The notes: generated from the letters alone by a model not told the origin. Counted from the stretch's first letter, positions 1-8,104 are shown. The stretch is DNA of 64,000 nucleotides from Lachnospiraceae bacterium (GCA_910574285.1 CAJTAL010000001.1:62001-126000); one strand, 5' to 3'. Numbers and translations are program-made.

Positions 1-61
1 TCGACTTTGCCCAACGTCCGTTTCCGTCTAATATAATCGCAATATGCTGTGGTATAATCAT
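1..61 (-). CDS. uppS: Isoprenyl transferase (undecaprenyl diphosphate synthase), N-terminal fragment
   Basis: Only the first 20 codons are inside the window; the gene continues past the left edge. They read MIIPQHIAIILDGNGRWAKS, containing the HIAI-x-DGNGRWAK motif of cis-prenyltransferases that make the C55 lipid carrier for cell wall and capsule synthesis. A GAGGAG ribosome binding site sits just upstream of the ATG. It follows frr, the usual pyrH-frr-uppS order in Firmicutes. Identity is confident from the motif; nothing can be said about the rest of the protein. Confidence 0.9.
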   Translation of the reverse strand, partial: MIIPQHIAIILDGNGRWAKS

Positions 62-101
62 ATGACTCCTCTCCTCTTCGCGCCGATATGACATGAAGGG
101 A

Positions 102-189
102 GGACAGATCCTGCGCATGCTTCTGATCTGTCCCCTTACTCATAATATCAGGAACTGTGCCGTCCCCACATACCGCTGCCGCACAGTTC
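102..189. repeat. Two inverted repeats in the frr-uppS gap
   Basis: GGACAGATC (102-110) pairs with GATCTGTCC (125-133), and GAACTGTGC (152-160) pairs with GCACAGTTC (181-189), which abuts the frr stop codon. Read on the minus strand the two units carry GGGGACGGCACAG and GGGGACAGATC, so they look related. There is no T-run, so neither is a classical terminator; they may be small repetitive hairpins or a processing signal between the two core genes. Confidence 0.45.
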
Positions 190-190
190 T

Positions 191-742
191 TTAAACCGTC
201 ATTACCTCTTTTGATTTGTTCTCTACAGACTTATCCGCTTCTTTCACATACTTATCCGTCAATTTCTGAAGCTCGTTCTCCATATCCTTAATCTCATCCT
301 CCGAAACGTCCGTACCTTTTAATTTCTTCAGCATATCATTTCCGTCACGGCGGATATTACGGATGGCAACCTTCGCCGCCTCGCCCTTCTTCTTAACATC
401 CTTCACCAGTTCTTTTCTGCGTTCCTCTGTCAATTCAGGGAATACAAGACGGATCATGGTTCCGTCGTTGGTGGGATTGATACCGAGATCAGATACCTGA
501 ATCGCTTTCTCGATCACTTTCAGCATATTCTTCTCCCATGGCTGAATCTGAATCATGCGCGCTTCCGGTACGGATACGTTCGCTACCTGCTGAATCGGCG
601 TAGGTGTTCCGTAATAATCCACTTTGATCTTATTCAGCACATTCGGATTCGCACGACCTGCCCTGATCGCCCCCAGCTCTCCGTCCAGATTCCCCATCGT
701 TTTTTTCATCTTCTCTTCATACACATTGAGTCTTTCATTCAT
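191..742 (-). CDS. frr: Ribosome recycling factor
   Basis: 183 residues, close to the family norm of about 185. Splits post-termination 70S ribosomes together with EF-G. The sequence shows family hallmarks: an N-terminal helix with GAIRAGRANPN, the VSVPEARMIQIQPWEK hinge region, and NDGTMIRLVFPELTEERRKELVKDVKK. It begins 19 bp after the pyrH stop and precedes uppS, so it is cotranscribed with both. Start chosen at the ATG preceded by a GGGAGGATATACT ribosome binding site. Confidence 0.97.
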   Translation of the reverse strand: MNERLNVYEEKMKKTMGNLDGELGAIRAGRANPNVLNKIKVDYYGTPTPIQQVANVSVPEARMIQIQPWEKNMLKVIEKAIQVSDLGINPTNDGTMIRLVFPELTEERRKELVKDVKKKGEAAKVAIRNIRRDGNDMLKKLKGTDVSEDEIKDMENELQKLTDKYVKEADKSVENKSKEVMTV

Positions 743-761
743 AGTATATCCTCCCTTATTC

Positions 762-1457
762 TTATACAGTCACTCTTGTTCCTGTAAATGTTCCAGTCAT
801 CGTCTCTACAATACTGTTCTCTTCATTCAGCCCGAATACCAGCATCGGCATCTTATTCTCCAGGCACATGATAGACGCCGTCAAATCTACCGCCGTCAAT
901 TTCTTATCGATAATTTCCTGAATAGAAATCTCTTCGTACTTCTTCGCTTCCGGATTCAGCTTCGGATCGCTGTCATAGATACCGTCGATCGCTTTCGCAA
1001 GCAGCATCGCATCAGCCTCAATCTCTATCGCCCGGAGAACCGCTCCCGTGTCCGTCGAAAAATACGGATGCCCGGTCCCGCCGGCAAAGAAAATTACTTT
1101 TCCTTCGTTCAAAGCCTCTATCGCCGCATCCTTCGAAAACAATGACGTAAAAGCGCCGCATACGAAGGGCGTAAATACTTCCGTCTTCATCCCCACATAA
1201 CGGAAAATCTCTGACACGTAGATGCAGTTCATAACGGTTGCGAGCATCCCAATCTGATCCGCCTTTACACGGTCAATCGTCTCGCTTGTCCTTCCCCGCC
1301 AGAAATTGCCTCCGCCTGTCACAACTGCAACCTGAATACCGCCGTCCACCAGACGCTTCACCTGATTCGCAACCCCGAGGCATGTCGCCTCGTCAAATCC
1401 GGTCTTCTTATCTCCCGCAAGCGCTTCCCCGCTGAGTTTCAACAATACTCTCTTCAT
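762..1457 (-). CDS. pyrH: UMP kinase
   Basis: 231 residues. Phosphorylates UMP to UDP in the cytoplasm, feeding pyrimidine nucleotides and, indirectly, the UDP-sugars needed by the capsule locus further right. Bacterial amino-acid-kinase-fold motifs are visible: KLSGEAL at the N-terminus, VTGGGNFWRGR near residues 46-56, ATVMN, and FFAGGTGHPYFSTDT near residue 125. An AAGGAG site lies 9 nt upstream of the ATG. Unusually, the gene is not directly preceded by rpsB-tsf; the neighbour upstream is a sensor kinase operon separated by a terminator, so pyrH probably has its own promoter (TATAAT on the minus strand at 1509-1514). Confidence 0.97.
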   Translation of the reverse strand: MKRVLLKLSGEALAGDKKTGFDEATCLGVANQVKRLVDGGIQVAVVTGGGNFWRGRTSETIDRVKADQIGMLATVMNCIYVSEIFRYVGMKTEVFTPFVCGAFTSLFSKDAAIEALNEGKVIFFAGGTGHPYFSTDTGAVLRAIEIEADAMLLAKAIDGIYDSDPKLNPEAKKYEEISIQEIIDKKLTAVDLTASIMCLENKMPMLVFGLNEENSIVETMTGTFTGTRVTV

Positions 1458-1524
1458 AAGTCTGTACTCCTTGTTCCGCCGTCTCTTTATATTTCCACAT
1501 TATGTTAAATTATATCATATGAAA

Positions 1525-1558
1525 ATAAAAAAGGGAATATGCTAAGTGCAACATTCCC
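1525..1558 (-). terminator. Rho-independent terminator of the lantibiotic-resistance operon
   Basis: On the minus strand GGGAATGTTGC...ATATTCCC forms a hairpin (arms 1553-1558 and 1533-1538, with further pairing inside) followed directly by TTTTTTATTTT. It lies 11 bp downstream of the sensor kinase stop and separates that operon from pyrH. Confidence 0.8.
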
Positions 1559-1568
1559 ATTTTCTTCT

Positions 1569-2966
1569 TCAGCTTCCCGGGCAAAGCAACATATAAAACG
1601 ATACCTCAGCGCCCCCTGTCTCTGCATTTTCAATCGTCAGATATCCTCCTTGTGCTTTCACGAATCTTTCCGCAGTATAAAGCCCTATCCCATAATGATT
1701 CTTACTGTTCCGGCTCTTATCTCCCTGATAGAATTGTTCTGCCGCGCATTCCAGTCCCTCTTTCGTGAATCCCGGCCCTTCATCTGTGACAATGACCGCC
1801 AGATACTTTGACGCGCCTTCCCCCGCCGTCTCTGCCCGTATCTTCACTTTTCCGTCCGCCGGGGTATAATCCATGGCATTATTCAGGATATTCTCGAATA
1901 CTCTCATGATCTGCCCCTCGTTGCACAGGATTTTTCTCTCCTCATGCAAGTCTGTCTTACAGAATAGTACCTCGATGTGCCGGGCCTTCGCAAGAATTCT
2001 TGCCCGTTCTTTCAACAGATTCCTCATCTCAGCGCAGCTATATTCTTGTCTTTCTTTCTCTTCGCCTCTTGCAAGTAATATTTCATTCAATATCATCAAA
2101 TACTCTTCTATTATAGAAGCGCTTTGCAGGATATCCCGGTTAAATTCTTTTTCACTCTCATCTAGGCGTCCTTCTGCCAGTAACTCGGCATTTCCCCTGA
2201 TAACCGTAAGCGGCGTCTTGATATCGTGAGCCAGCGCCGCGATCTGCTCTTCTTTCGTCTTCTCCAGATTCCACTGCCGGTAAAGCGAATCTCTCAGCGC
2301 TTCCTTCATCTGATGCAATGAGCCTAATACTTCATCCACCTCTTTTATCTCCGAATGCTCCTCTTCAAATTCCAGATCCTGGTTCCTGATCTTCGCCGTC
2401 ACTTCATTCAGGGCGGAGATTTTTTCCCTCATATATCTTCCATAATGACGGGACACCAGAACCGTATGAACAAGAAACAATCCCACAAAAGAAAAAACGG
2501 CAAGCATATCCGGACTCGGAAGAATTTCGTCAAGAAACGTATTCCGAAACTGTGTTGCGATCTCATATCTTACGATACAGACCTCTTTTGTATCCCGCGC
2601 AAAAAAGCGGTAATATCCCTTCCCGCTGTCATATATGCTGTTCGCCTCATAGTGTTCCCATGCCCGGACGGCCTCCTCCGGTGAAAATGTGCCATACACC
2701 CAGGTTCCGTCATATTCATACACCCCATACGTGCAGCCCTTTGGAAGCATATCCTCCGTAACCTTCGGCGCTTTCCGGATATCGTCCGCAGAAGCATTCA
2801 ACTGAACTTCCATATGATTTGCCGGAAGGATTTCCCCTGTCACATGGAGTATAAAATATACCATAAAGATCACGAACAGCCAGAATAACGCGCCGGCCGT
2901 ATAGAAACAAATATAGCGAAAGAAAACAGATCTAATCGTCCGGCTTCCTCTTATCCTTACTTCCAT
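1569..2966 (-). CDS. Sensor histidine kinase, lantibiotic-sensing type (CprK/SpaK-like)
   Basis: 465 residues from the ATG at 2966, chosen because it overlaps the upstream regulator stop by 10 bp and has GGGGGA upstream; a longer frame to 3020 exists. Two membrane segments (about residues 22-44 and 154-172) flank a roughly 110-residue extracytoplasmic domain. A linker follows, then the phosphoacceptor box ALAHDIKTPLT with His about 247, an N-box (FENILNNAMDYTP) and G-boxes (DEGPGFTKEG, GIGLYTAERF). By position and architecture it probably senses cationic or lantibiotic peptides and drives the ABC exporter upstream in the same operon. The specific ligand is inference. Confidence 0.85.
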   Translation of the reverse strand: MEVRIRGSRTIRSVFFRYICFYTAGALFWLFVIFMVYFILHVTGEILPANHMEVQLNASADDIRKAPKVTEDMLPKGCTYGVYEYDGTWVYGTFSPEEAVRAWEHYEANSIYDSGKGYYRFFARDTKEVCIVRYEIATQFRNTFLDEILPSPDMLAVFSFVGLFLVHTVLVSRHYGRYMREKISALNEVTAKIRNQDLEFEEEHSEIKEVDEVLGSLHQMKEALRDSLYRQWNLEKTKEEQIAALAHDIKTPLTVIRGNAELLAEGRLDESEKEFNRDILQSASIIEEYLMILNEILLARGEEKERQEYSCAEMRNLLKERARILAKARHIEVLFCKTDLHEERKILCNEGQIMRVFENILNNAMDYTPADGKVKIRAETAGEGASKYLAVIVTDEGPGFTKEGLECAAEQFYQGDKSRNSKNHYGIGLYTAERFVKAQGGYLTIENAETGGAEVSFYMLLCPGS

Positions 2967-3616
2967 CGATATCCAATCCCCCAAACCGTCTCGATAGGCT
3001 CTAACCCTGCTTTCTGACATTTTGCCCGTATATTTTTAATATGCTCCGTGATCACAGAATTATCGCTCTCCTTCTCATATCCGAATACATGCTCATATAT
3101 CCTGTCCTTTGAAAATACCTGCCCATGGTTCATGGCGAGATATTCGCAGATAGCATACTCGCTCCTGGTAAATGTAAACTCTGTACCCTGATATTCCACT
3201 CTCTTTTCCTTCAGGTAAAAACGGACGCCGTCTATGGATATGACATGCTTCTTTTCTCTGCCCTCCCGTCTTAAATGAGCCGCCACCCGCGCCCGCAGTT
3301 CACCGATTCCGAAGGGCTTGGTGATATAGTCGTCTCCGCCCAGTCCCAGCCCCTTCATGATATCTGCCTCATCCGTCTTCGCCGTTAAGAACAGAATCGG
3401 ACAGTCTACAGAATCCCGGATCTCTTCACACAAAGTGAATCCATCCACTCCCGGCATCATAACATCCAGAAGAATCAACTGATATTCCTCCAGTCTAAGT
3501 CTCTTAACTTCGATGGGGTCTGCCAATGCCGTCACATCATAACCTTCCCTCATCAATGCGTTTCTGATCAATCTTAATATCTGTTCGTCATCATCAACTG
3601 CCAATATCCGGATCAT
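2957..3616 (-). CDS. OmpR-family response regulator (CprR/SpaR-like)
   Basis: 219 residues. Receiver domain with acidic pocket D8-D10, phosphoacceptor D51 in LLDVMMPG, T78 and K100 (ITKPF), followed by a winged-helix DNA-binding domain ending GIGYRWK. Begins 4 bp after the exporter permease stop and overlaps the sensor kinase, so the pair is translated together. Expected to activate the ABC genes of its own operon when the kinase detects a peptide. The membership of the OmpR family is clear; the target is inferred from context. Confidence 0.9.
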   Translation of the reverse strand: MIRILAVDDDEQILRLIRNALMREGYDVTALADPIEVKRLRLEEYQLILLDVMMPGVDGFTLCEEIRDSVDCPILFLTAKTDEADIMKGLGLGGDDYITKPFGIGELRARVAAHLRREGREKKHVISIDGVRFYLKEKRVEYQGTEFTFTRSEYAICEYLAMNHGQVFSKDRIYEHVFGYEKESDNSVITEHIKNIRAKCQKAGLEPIETVWGIGYRWK

Positions 3617-3619
3617 ATT

Positions 3620-4372
3620 CTAATCATACCTTTTCTTTCCTTCATAAAAATGAAACCACCAGAGAATGATACCCCATACTATCAGGGTTACCATCACACA
3701 GATTTCCAGACTCTTCATCAGGTAGTCTGCAGATACCATATTGCTGTCCTTCCAGTATAATAACAGATATCCGCTCCATCTGCCACTCCATGAGCAGGGA
3801 AAAAAATGCCACCGCCCCTCGCCAAGCCCTGTCAGGAATAATGCCGAGATCAATAATTCCGCCGTTCCTGCACATAAGGAAATTGCTTTTGAAAAAGCAA
3901 GATTAAGGAATAGATGAACCAGATACGTACACCCGCTTCCAAGCCACAGTGTAACAGCCAGAATCAGAGAATCCCCTGCGGATAACACCGTCCTTCCCGT
4001 CATCATCCCATATCCCGCGGCAAATCCTGTAACTGCCAGAAGGACAGAACCCAGACCAATTCCTGACAAGAATATCCATTTCGCGAAAAGGGGATTCCAT
4101 CTGCAGACTGACGTCCCAAGAAATGTCTGAAAATGTCCGCTCTCTTCTGTCTCCACAGACATGGAGCAGACTACGCTGATAACCAGAGGCAGCACTACCG
4201 ACAATGCCTGTATATATCCAGATACTTTCCCTTCATCGCTCCATGCCGCAAAACTATAATACAGAAGAAAAATACCGATTCCAAGTATCGGAATCAACAC
4301 ATGCATCCATGGCAGCAAAGTGTGACGCATTTTCCATATTTCACCTTTGATATGCCTCCATAATTCATTCAT
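3620..4372 (-). CDS. Lantibiotic-protection ABC transporter permease (MutG/SpaG-like)
   Basis: 250 residues starting at the ATG at 4372 (MNELWRHIKGEIWKMRHTLL), which overlaps the preceding permease stop as ATGA. The frame is open further upstream but inside the neighbour gene, so the longer version is rejected. Six hydrophobic segments are predicted by eye, in the pattern of the short permeases that pair with LanE/LanF-type exporters. Works with the adjacent permease and ATPase to expel or detach membrane-bound lantibiotics. Subunit assignment to the G type rests on gene order. Confidence 0.82.
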   Translation of the reverse strand: MNELWRHIKGEIWKMRHTLLPWMHVLIPILGIGIFLLYYSFAAWSDEGKVSGYIQALSVVLPLVISVVCSMSVETEESGHFQTFLGTSVCRWNPLFAKWIFLSGIGLGSVLLAVTGFAAGYGMMTGRTVLSAGDSLILAVTLWLGSGCTYLVHLFLNLAFSKAISLCAGTAELLISALFLTGLGEGRWHFFPCSWSGRWSGYLLLYWKDSNMVSADYLMKSLEICVMVTLIVWGIILWWFHFYEGKKRYD

Positions 4373-5133
4373 CTTTCCACCTGCCTTTGAAACCACCTGC
4401 GGCCTGCCGCCCATAACCCCAAAAACCAGATCAGAGAGGCTAAAACTCCCGGCCAAAATCCCTTCCACTCCAACAGCTCTGGAGTAAACGTCATACTGCC
4501 CGATTCCGCCACCAGCCCATTCGGAAGTATTTTCAATATAATACACATCAATCTTGCCGTTATACCTCCGGGAAGCACCATAAAATATGGGCAAAGTGAC
4601 AATTCTACCCCAAGGACGATATAACTTCCTATGTGAAGCAATACCATAGGAAACGTGCCAAAAATCTGCTGCAGCAGGAGACAGAATGGAATCTGCCATA
4701 ACGAGGTTATAAACAAGACCCCAACCGCCAGAATATGCCTGCCAGCCGACACCTCGATGACAAACGTCTTCTGCAATATCTGTTCAAGGCCGGTACTGAT
4801 ACAGAGAACGGCGGCAAGAAGCACTGACAAGGAAATTCCCATACACCGGATTCCGTACAGCACTTTCCCGTCCCATACCGATCCCATATCCGCCGGAAGA
4901 ACCCAGATTGCCCGATTCCCCATCTTCTTATCCCGATTTCCCAAAGCCGAACCGATCAATGCCAGCATTCCTGGAAATAAGGCAATGTACCACCAGTTAT
5001 AACTGTCGATGGTAAAATAATCTGCCGTTAGCCCGGCAGCAAGACAAACGTTGAGCAGGGGCATGAGTATGATTAGTATTCCTATATACGTATGCCGGTT
5101 TTTCAAGCTCTCAGCCAGATAATATCGTCTCAT
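4369..5133 (-). CDS. Lantibiotic-protection ABC transporter permease (MutE/SpaE-like)
   Basis: 254 residues, six hydrophobic segments, beginning MRRYYLAESLKNRHTYIG, a typical N-terminus for this permease family. Overlaps the ATPase stop at its 5' end (ATGA arrangement at 5130-5133) and the next permease at its 3' end, so three exporter subunits are translationally coupled. Membrane half of the exporter; no catalytic motifs expected. Confidence 0.83.
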   Translation of the reverse strand: MRRYYLAESLKNRHTYIGILIILMPLLNVCLAAGLTADYFTIDSYNWWYIALFPGMLALIGSALGNRDKKMGNRAIWVLPADMGSVWDGKVLYGIRCMGISLSVLLAAVLCISTGLEQILQKTFVIEVSAGRHILAVGVLFITSLWQIPFCLLLQQIFGTFPMVLLHIGSYIVLGVELSLCPYFMVLPGGITARLMCIILKILPNGLVAESGSMTFTPELLEWKGFWPGVLASLIWFLGLWAAGRRWFQRQVER

Positions 5134-5864
5134 TGTTCTTCCCTCCCCGCCAGACAGTCTGATAACTCATACCCGCATGCCGCCGCGGTCTTCATGAACA
5201 GCTCCTCAAGACGCCCGTTTTCCGGCATCCCTCCCTGATACCCAAGCTTTCCGTTCGCAATGATACCGATATAGTCTGCTGTCTTTACAATCTCACTTAA
5301 GATATGGCTTGATATGATCACCGTGATTCCTTCTTTGGAGAATCCGCATATCATCCGCCGCAGTTCCCGGATTCCCATCGGGTCCAATCCGTTGGCCGGT
5401 TCGTCAAGAATCAGGAGCTTAGGACGGTGTAAAAGTGCAATTCCGATTCCAAGCCGCTGCTTCATTCCCAATGAAAACGCGCCCGCTTTCTTCTTCCCGG
5501 TATTACTCAGATCCACCAGCTCAAGCACTTCTGTGATCCGTTCATCCGGCAATCCAAGAATCAGAGCCCGGACTTTCATGTTCTCCCAGGCGCTTAAATT
5601 CTCATATATCGGGGGCGTCTCAATCAACGCGCCGATATCTGCCAGATCTTTCCTGCTCCACGAATGACCGTCAAAGAATATCTGCCCGTTCGTAGGGCGC
5701 AGGATTCCTGTCATCATTTTTAAAAGTGTAGATTTGCCGGCGCCGTTGGGGCCTAACAGACCGTATACACAACATCTGGGTATCATTAATGAGACATCTC
5801 TCACAGCCGATTGACCGTGAAAAGATTTTGACAGACATTTCGTCTCTAGAATATTTGGTGTCAT
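5130..5864 (-). CDS. Lantibiotic-protection ABC transporter ATP-binding subunit (CprA/SpaF-like)
   Basis: 244 residues. Walker A GLLGPNGAGKST (about residues 37-46), Q-loop region, ABC signature FSLGMKQRLGIG, Walker B LLILDEPANGLDP and the H-loop SSHILSE are all intact. First gene of a five-gene unit ATPase-permease-permease-regulator-kinase, the same gene content as Clostridioides cprABC-cprRK. A strong AAGGAGGAAG ribosome binding site precedes the ATG. Powers removal of lantibiotic or antimicrobial peptides; self-immunity is unlikely because no lantibiotic structural or modification genes are nearby. Confidence 0.92.
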   Translation of the reverse strand: MTPNILETKCLSKSFHGQSAVRDVSLMIPRCCVYGLLGPNGAGKSTLLKMMTGILRPTNGQIFFDGHSWSRKDLADIGALIETPPIYENLSAWENMKVRALILGLPDERITEVLELVDLSNTGKKKAGAFSLGMKQRLGIGIALLHRPKLLILDEPANGLDPMGIRELRRMICGFSKEGITVIISSHILSEIVKTADYIGIIANGKLGYQGGMPENGRLEELFMKTAAACGYELSDCLAGREEQ

Positions 5865-5922
5865 CTGACTTCCTCCTTATGCTTTCATCAATTTCTTTCT
5901 ACATCTATAAGCATAAGGGAGA

Positions 5923-5951
5923 ATTATAAGGAAATTATAAAGATATGTGAG
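5923..5951 (-). promoter_or_regulatory. Candidate promoter of the lantibiotic-resistance operon
   Basis: On the minus strand CTCACA (5946-5951) and TATAAT (5923-5928) are separated by 17 bp. The -35 lies inside a 27-bp segment that is repeated at 7417-7443, where it encodes the C-terminus of an acetyltransferase, so this promoter may have been partly supplied by a recombination event. A second TATAAT (5934-5939) overlaps. Confidence 0.5.
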
Positions 5952-5958
5952 ATAATTT
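5932..5958. repeat. 27-bp direct repeat, left copy (partner at 7417-7443)
   Basis: Identical over 27 bp to 7417-7443. In the right copy the sequence is the last codons and stop of a GNAT gene (KLSHISL-stop on the minus strand). The left copy is therefore a scrap of the same gene's 3' end, now joined to unrelated sequence. Together they bracket a 1.5-kb insert carrying the GyrI-like and GNAT genes. Confidence 0.8.
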
Positions 5959-6079
5959 TGTGAACTTCCCCAAATCCCGAAGTACAAGAAGTGGAAACGA
6001 TTAAGAAATGCGTGGAACAGGCAGTAGAGATGAACCCTGTAAAGGTACAGAGTAAACGAAGAAATATTGAATTGTGACA
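5959..6079 (+). pseudogene. C-terminal scrap of an unrecognised gene
   Basis: The plus strand reads PNPEVQEVETIKKCVEQA..., a charged helical stretch ending in QSKRRNIEL and a stop at about 6076, with no start codon and an in-frame stop just upstream where it meets the 27-bp repeat. It has the look of a gene end truncated at the repeat junction. The family is not recognised. Confidence 0.35.
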
Positions 6080-6100
6080 GTGGTGGATAAATGCTATAAT
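6072..6100 (+). promoter_or_regulatory. Candidate promoter for the GyrI-like and GNAT genes
   Basis: TTGTGA (6072-6077), 17 bp, TATAAT (6095-6100) on the plus strand, 45 bp upstream of the GyrI-like start, which itself has a GAGGAGGAAGGT ribosome binding site. Confidence 0.55.
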
Positions 6101-6144
6101 GAAGGTGAGAAAGAAATAAACAATCGGGATTTGAGGAGGAAGGT

Positions 6145-6606
6145 ATGAAAGTTGAAAGGTGCGTAAAGGAATCTTTTGTTGTAATAGGAAAAGAAGGTTC
6201 AACTTTAGACGGAGAGGGCTTTATTCAAAGATTATGGCTTGATGCAAATTCTCACTTTGGAGAAATTCAACATCTGGCCAAGAAAGATGAAAGTGGAAAT
6301 ATATATGGCATATGGGGAGCTATGTCTGATTTCTCGCATTCATTCAATCCGTGAGAAGATTTCAACAAAGGACTTTATCTTGCCGGAGTAGAATGCAGGG
6401 ATGACGCAGAAGCCCCCGACGGTTGGATAAAATGGATTATTCCTGGCTATGAATATATTTATACAGAATGTGAAAATGAAGCTACTTTTTCAGAGGCAAT
6501 AAAATATCTGGAAGATAATGCGATTCCATTAGCAGGAGCAGTCCACGATTTTACTTGTCCGCAAACAGGGAAGAATTATATGTTTTTCCCAATTAGAAAA
6601 TTATAA
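6145..6606 (+). pseudogene. GyrI-like effector-binding protein interrupted by one in-frame TGA
   Basis: Begins MKVERCVKESFVVIGKEGST and reads to a TGA at 6352-6354, then stays in the same frame for a further 84 codons (GLYLAGVECRDDAEAPDGW ... NYMFFPIRKL) to a TAA at 6604-6606. Read through the TGA it is 153 residues, the normal size of a stand-alone GyrI-like/AraC effector-binding domain, a family of small-molecule binding proteins. The stop falls where the family usually has Trp (FNP-W-EDF), so a single TGG-to-TGA change explains it. Promoter and ribosome binding site are intact, so it is a recent loss, readthrough, or sequencing error. Confidence 0.8.
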
Positions 6607-6644
6607 ATAAATTCCAAAGATTATTAATTTATGGAGCGTGTGAC

Positions 6645-7178
6645 ATGGAGAACAAAGTATTTATAGCTGAAACAGAAAGGCTAATCTTAAGAAGATACAA
6701 AAAAGAAGATATTCAGGATTTATTTGAATATTTATCTGATCAGGAGGTTGTAAGATACGAACCATATAAACCGCAAACTTTTGACGAAACAAAAAAAAGT
6801 CTTGAATGGCGCATTGGTACAGATGAAATGATTGCTGTTGAATTGAAAAATTCCCATAAAATGATTGGAAATGTATATATGGGTAAACGTGACTTTGAAG
6901 CACTGGAAATAGGATATGTATTTAATCGAAATTATTGGGGATATGGTTATGCTGCCGAAAGTTGCAAAGCCTTAATCGAGCAGGCATTTTTCAATGGTAC
7001 ACATAGGATATACGCAGAGTGTGATCCCGCTAATGAAAGTTCGTGGAAATTACTTGAATCATTAGGATTTCAGCGTGAAGCTCATTTTAGAAAAAATGTG
7101 TATTTCTGGAAAGATAAAACTGAAAAACCAATTTGGAAAGATACATATGTATATGCTAAACTAAATGATAACACTTAA
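6645..7178 (+). CDS. GNAT family N-acetyltransferase (RimJ/RimL type)
   Basis: 177 residues. N-terminal ETERLILRRYKKED is the standard opening of the RimJ/L-like group; the acetyl-CoA site appears as NYWGYGYAAESCKALIEQAF and the C-terminal half has ESSWKLLESLGFQREAHFR. Transfers acetyl from acetyl-CoA to an amine; substrates in this group range from ribosomal proteins to drugs, so the target is unknown. Downstream of the GyrI-like pseudogene on the plus strand, probably the same transcript. Lower GC than the flanking core genes, consistent with acquisition. Confidence 0.87.
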   Translation: MENKVFIAETERLILRRYKKEDIQDLFEYLSDQEVVRYEPYKPQTFDETKKSLEWRIGTDEMIAVELKNSHKMIGNVYMGKRDFEALEIGYVFNRNYWGYGYAAESCKALIEQAFFNGTHRIYAECDPANESSWKLLESLGFQREAHFRKNVYFWKDKTEKPIWKDTYVYAKLNDNT

Positions 7179-7184
7179 AAAATA

Positions 7185-7253
7185 ATGGTTGAACGTTTTG
7201 GAAAAGATGAAGTTATTGCATTGGCAACAGTTGAGAACGGAGTTTTTCTTTAA
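7185..7253 (+). pseudogene. N-terminal scrap of a pyridoxamine-5'-phosphate-oxidase-like gene
   Basis: Reads MVERFGKDEVIALATVENGVFL then stop: 22 codons matching the N-terminus of small FMN-binding oxidoreductases. A longer piece of the same kind (RFGKDTVIALATVENG and beyond) occurs at 17730-17849. The two copies are nearly identical for about 50 bp, so the gene has been duplicated and broken in both places. The following 160 bp (7254-7416) is AT-rich and shows nothing else. Confidence 0.7.
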
Positions 7254-7416
7254 CAGCGCTATATTTTATAGTGGAGCAAAAACAGAAAACCGTGATAATT
7301 CAGGCATTTGTTGGCATTTTTTAGGTATAACACTATACTATTATACGGTTTTTAGGTTATCTAAATGAAAATAATGACTAAAAGAAAAGTCAATTTGCTT
7401 TTGTATTAAAATAAGA

Positions 7417-7443
7417 AAATTATAAAGATATGTGAGATAATTT
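7417..7443. repeat. 27-bp direct repeat, right copy (partner at 5932-5958)
   Basis: Same 27 bp as the left copy; here it is in its native context, spanning the stop codon and final codons of the minus-strand GNAT gene. Confidence 0.8.
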
Positions 7444-7935
7444 CCTTTCAGCCAGAATGACTTCATCCGCAGCGTTGCTCGTTGTTTCCTTCAATGGTAC
7501 AAAACCATTTTTTAACCAAAAATGTTCCGATTGTGGATTTCCCTTTACCCATGCCAGACGAACCGACTCATACCTCAGGGTACAGAGATGTCTGCACAGA
7601 TAATCTATGATCTCTGTTCCTGTTCCCTGATTCTGCACTGAAGTATCTGTCATGAAAAAACCGATATATACGATACGTTTTTCGGGATAACCATCAATCA
7701 AATCCATAACTGCAATCAGCTTTCCCTCCTGATAGAAGCCGATATAATATTTATCCTCAATTGTCTTGCCCGACGGCAATATCCTCATATCCTCCTTAAT
7801 TGCCTGCCGCGTAACAAAGGGCGGGCAATATTCATAGTACAGGATATTTTGACTCAACAGATCATATATTTCATCTACGTTCTTTCCGGTCAGTGTACGA
7901 ACTTTATATTTATCTGAAAATAATTCTATCTGCAT
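7420..7935 (-). CDS. GNAT family N-acetyltransferase
   Basis: 171 residues from the ATG at 7935, selected for its GGGAGGTAATC ribosome binding site; the frame stays open to 8061 but that extension lacks a site and overlaps the promoter region. Acetyl-CoA-binding elements: VYIGFFMTDTSVQNQGTGTEIIDYL near residues 90-112, and a C-terminal SEHFWLKNGFVPL. The substrate is unknown. A mutated partial copy lies at 17858-18118, so this gene was duplicated during island assembly. Confidence 0.87.
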   Translation of the reverse strand: MQIELFSDKYKVRTLTGKNVDEIYDLLSQNILYYEYCPPFVTRQAIKEDMRILPSGKTIEDKYYIGFYQEGKLIAVMDLIDGYPEKRIVYIGFFMTDTSVQNQGTGTEIIDYLCRHLCTLRYESVRLAWVKGNPQSEHFWLKNGFVPLKETTSNAADEVILAERKLSHISL

Positions 7936-8104
7936 GATTACCTCCCTACCCCATGTAAATAACCCTGGCTGTATTTGTTCACAACCGGGGATTCTATATA
8001 TTCTTTCTTTTGTGTCTATGTGCCTCCATGCACTATATCGTTTGAAACAGTTCTTTTTCAATTTCCTGAATGTCCTTCGCTTTTTCCCTGCCCGCTATGG
8101 TTTC

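Noticed and set aside
2964-3020. Extended N-terminus of the CprK-like kinase
   Set aside because: It would lie inside the response-regulator gene with no ribosome binding site; the ATG at 2966 with GGGGGA is preferred.
3620-4699. A 359-residue version of the MutG-like permease
   Set aside because: The extra 109 codons lie wholly within the upstream permease in another frame; the ATGA-coupled start at 4372 gives a normal family length.
1569-5864. A lantibiotic biosynthesis cluster
   Set aside because: No precursor peptide, LanB/LanC/LanM enzyme or protease is nearby; only the resistance and sensing part is present.
6352-6354. TGA as a selenocysteine codon in the GyrI-like gene
   Set aside because: The family position is Trp, not Cys, no SECIS-like hairpin is evident just downstream, and no selenoprotein context exists; a nonsense change is simpler.
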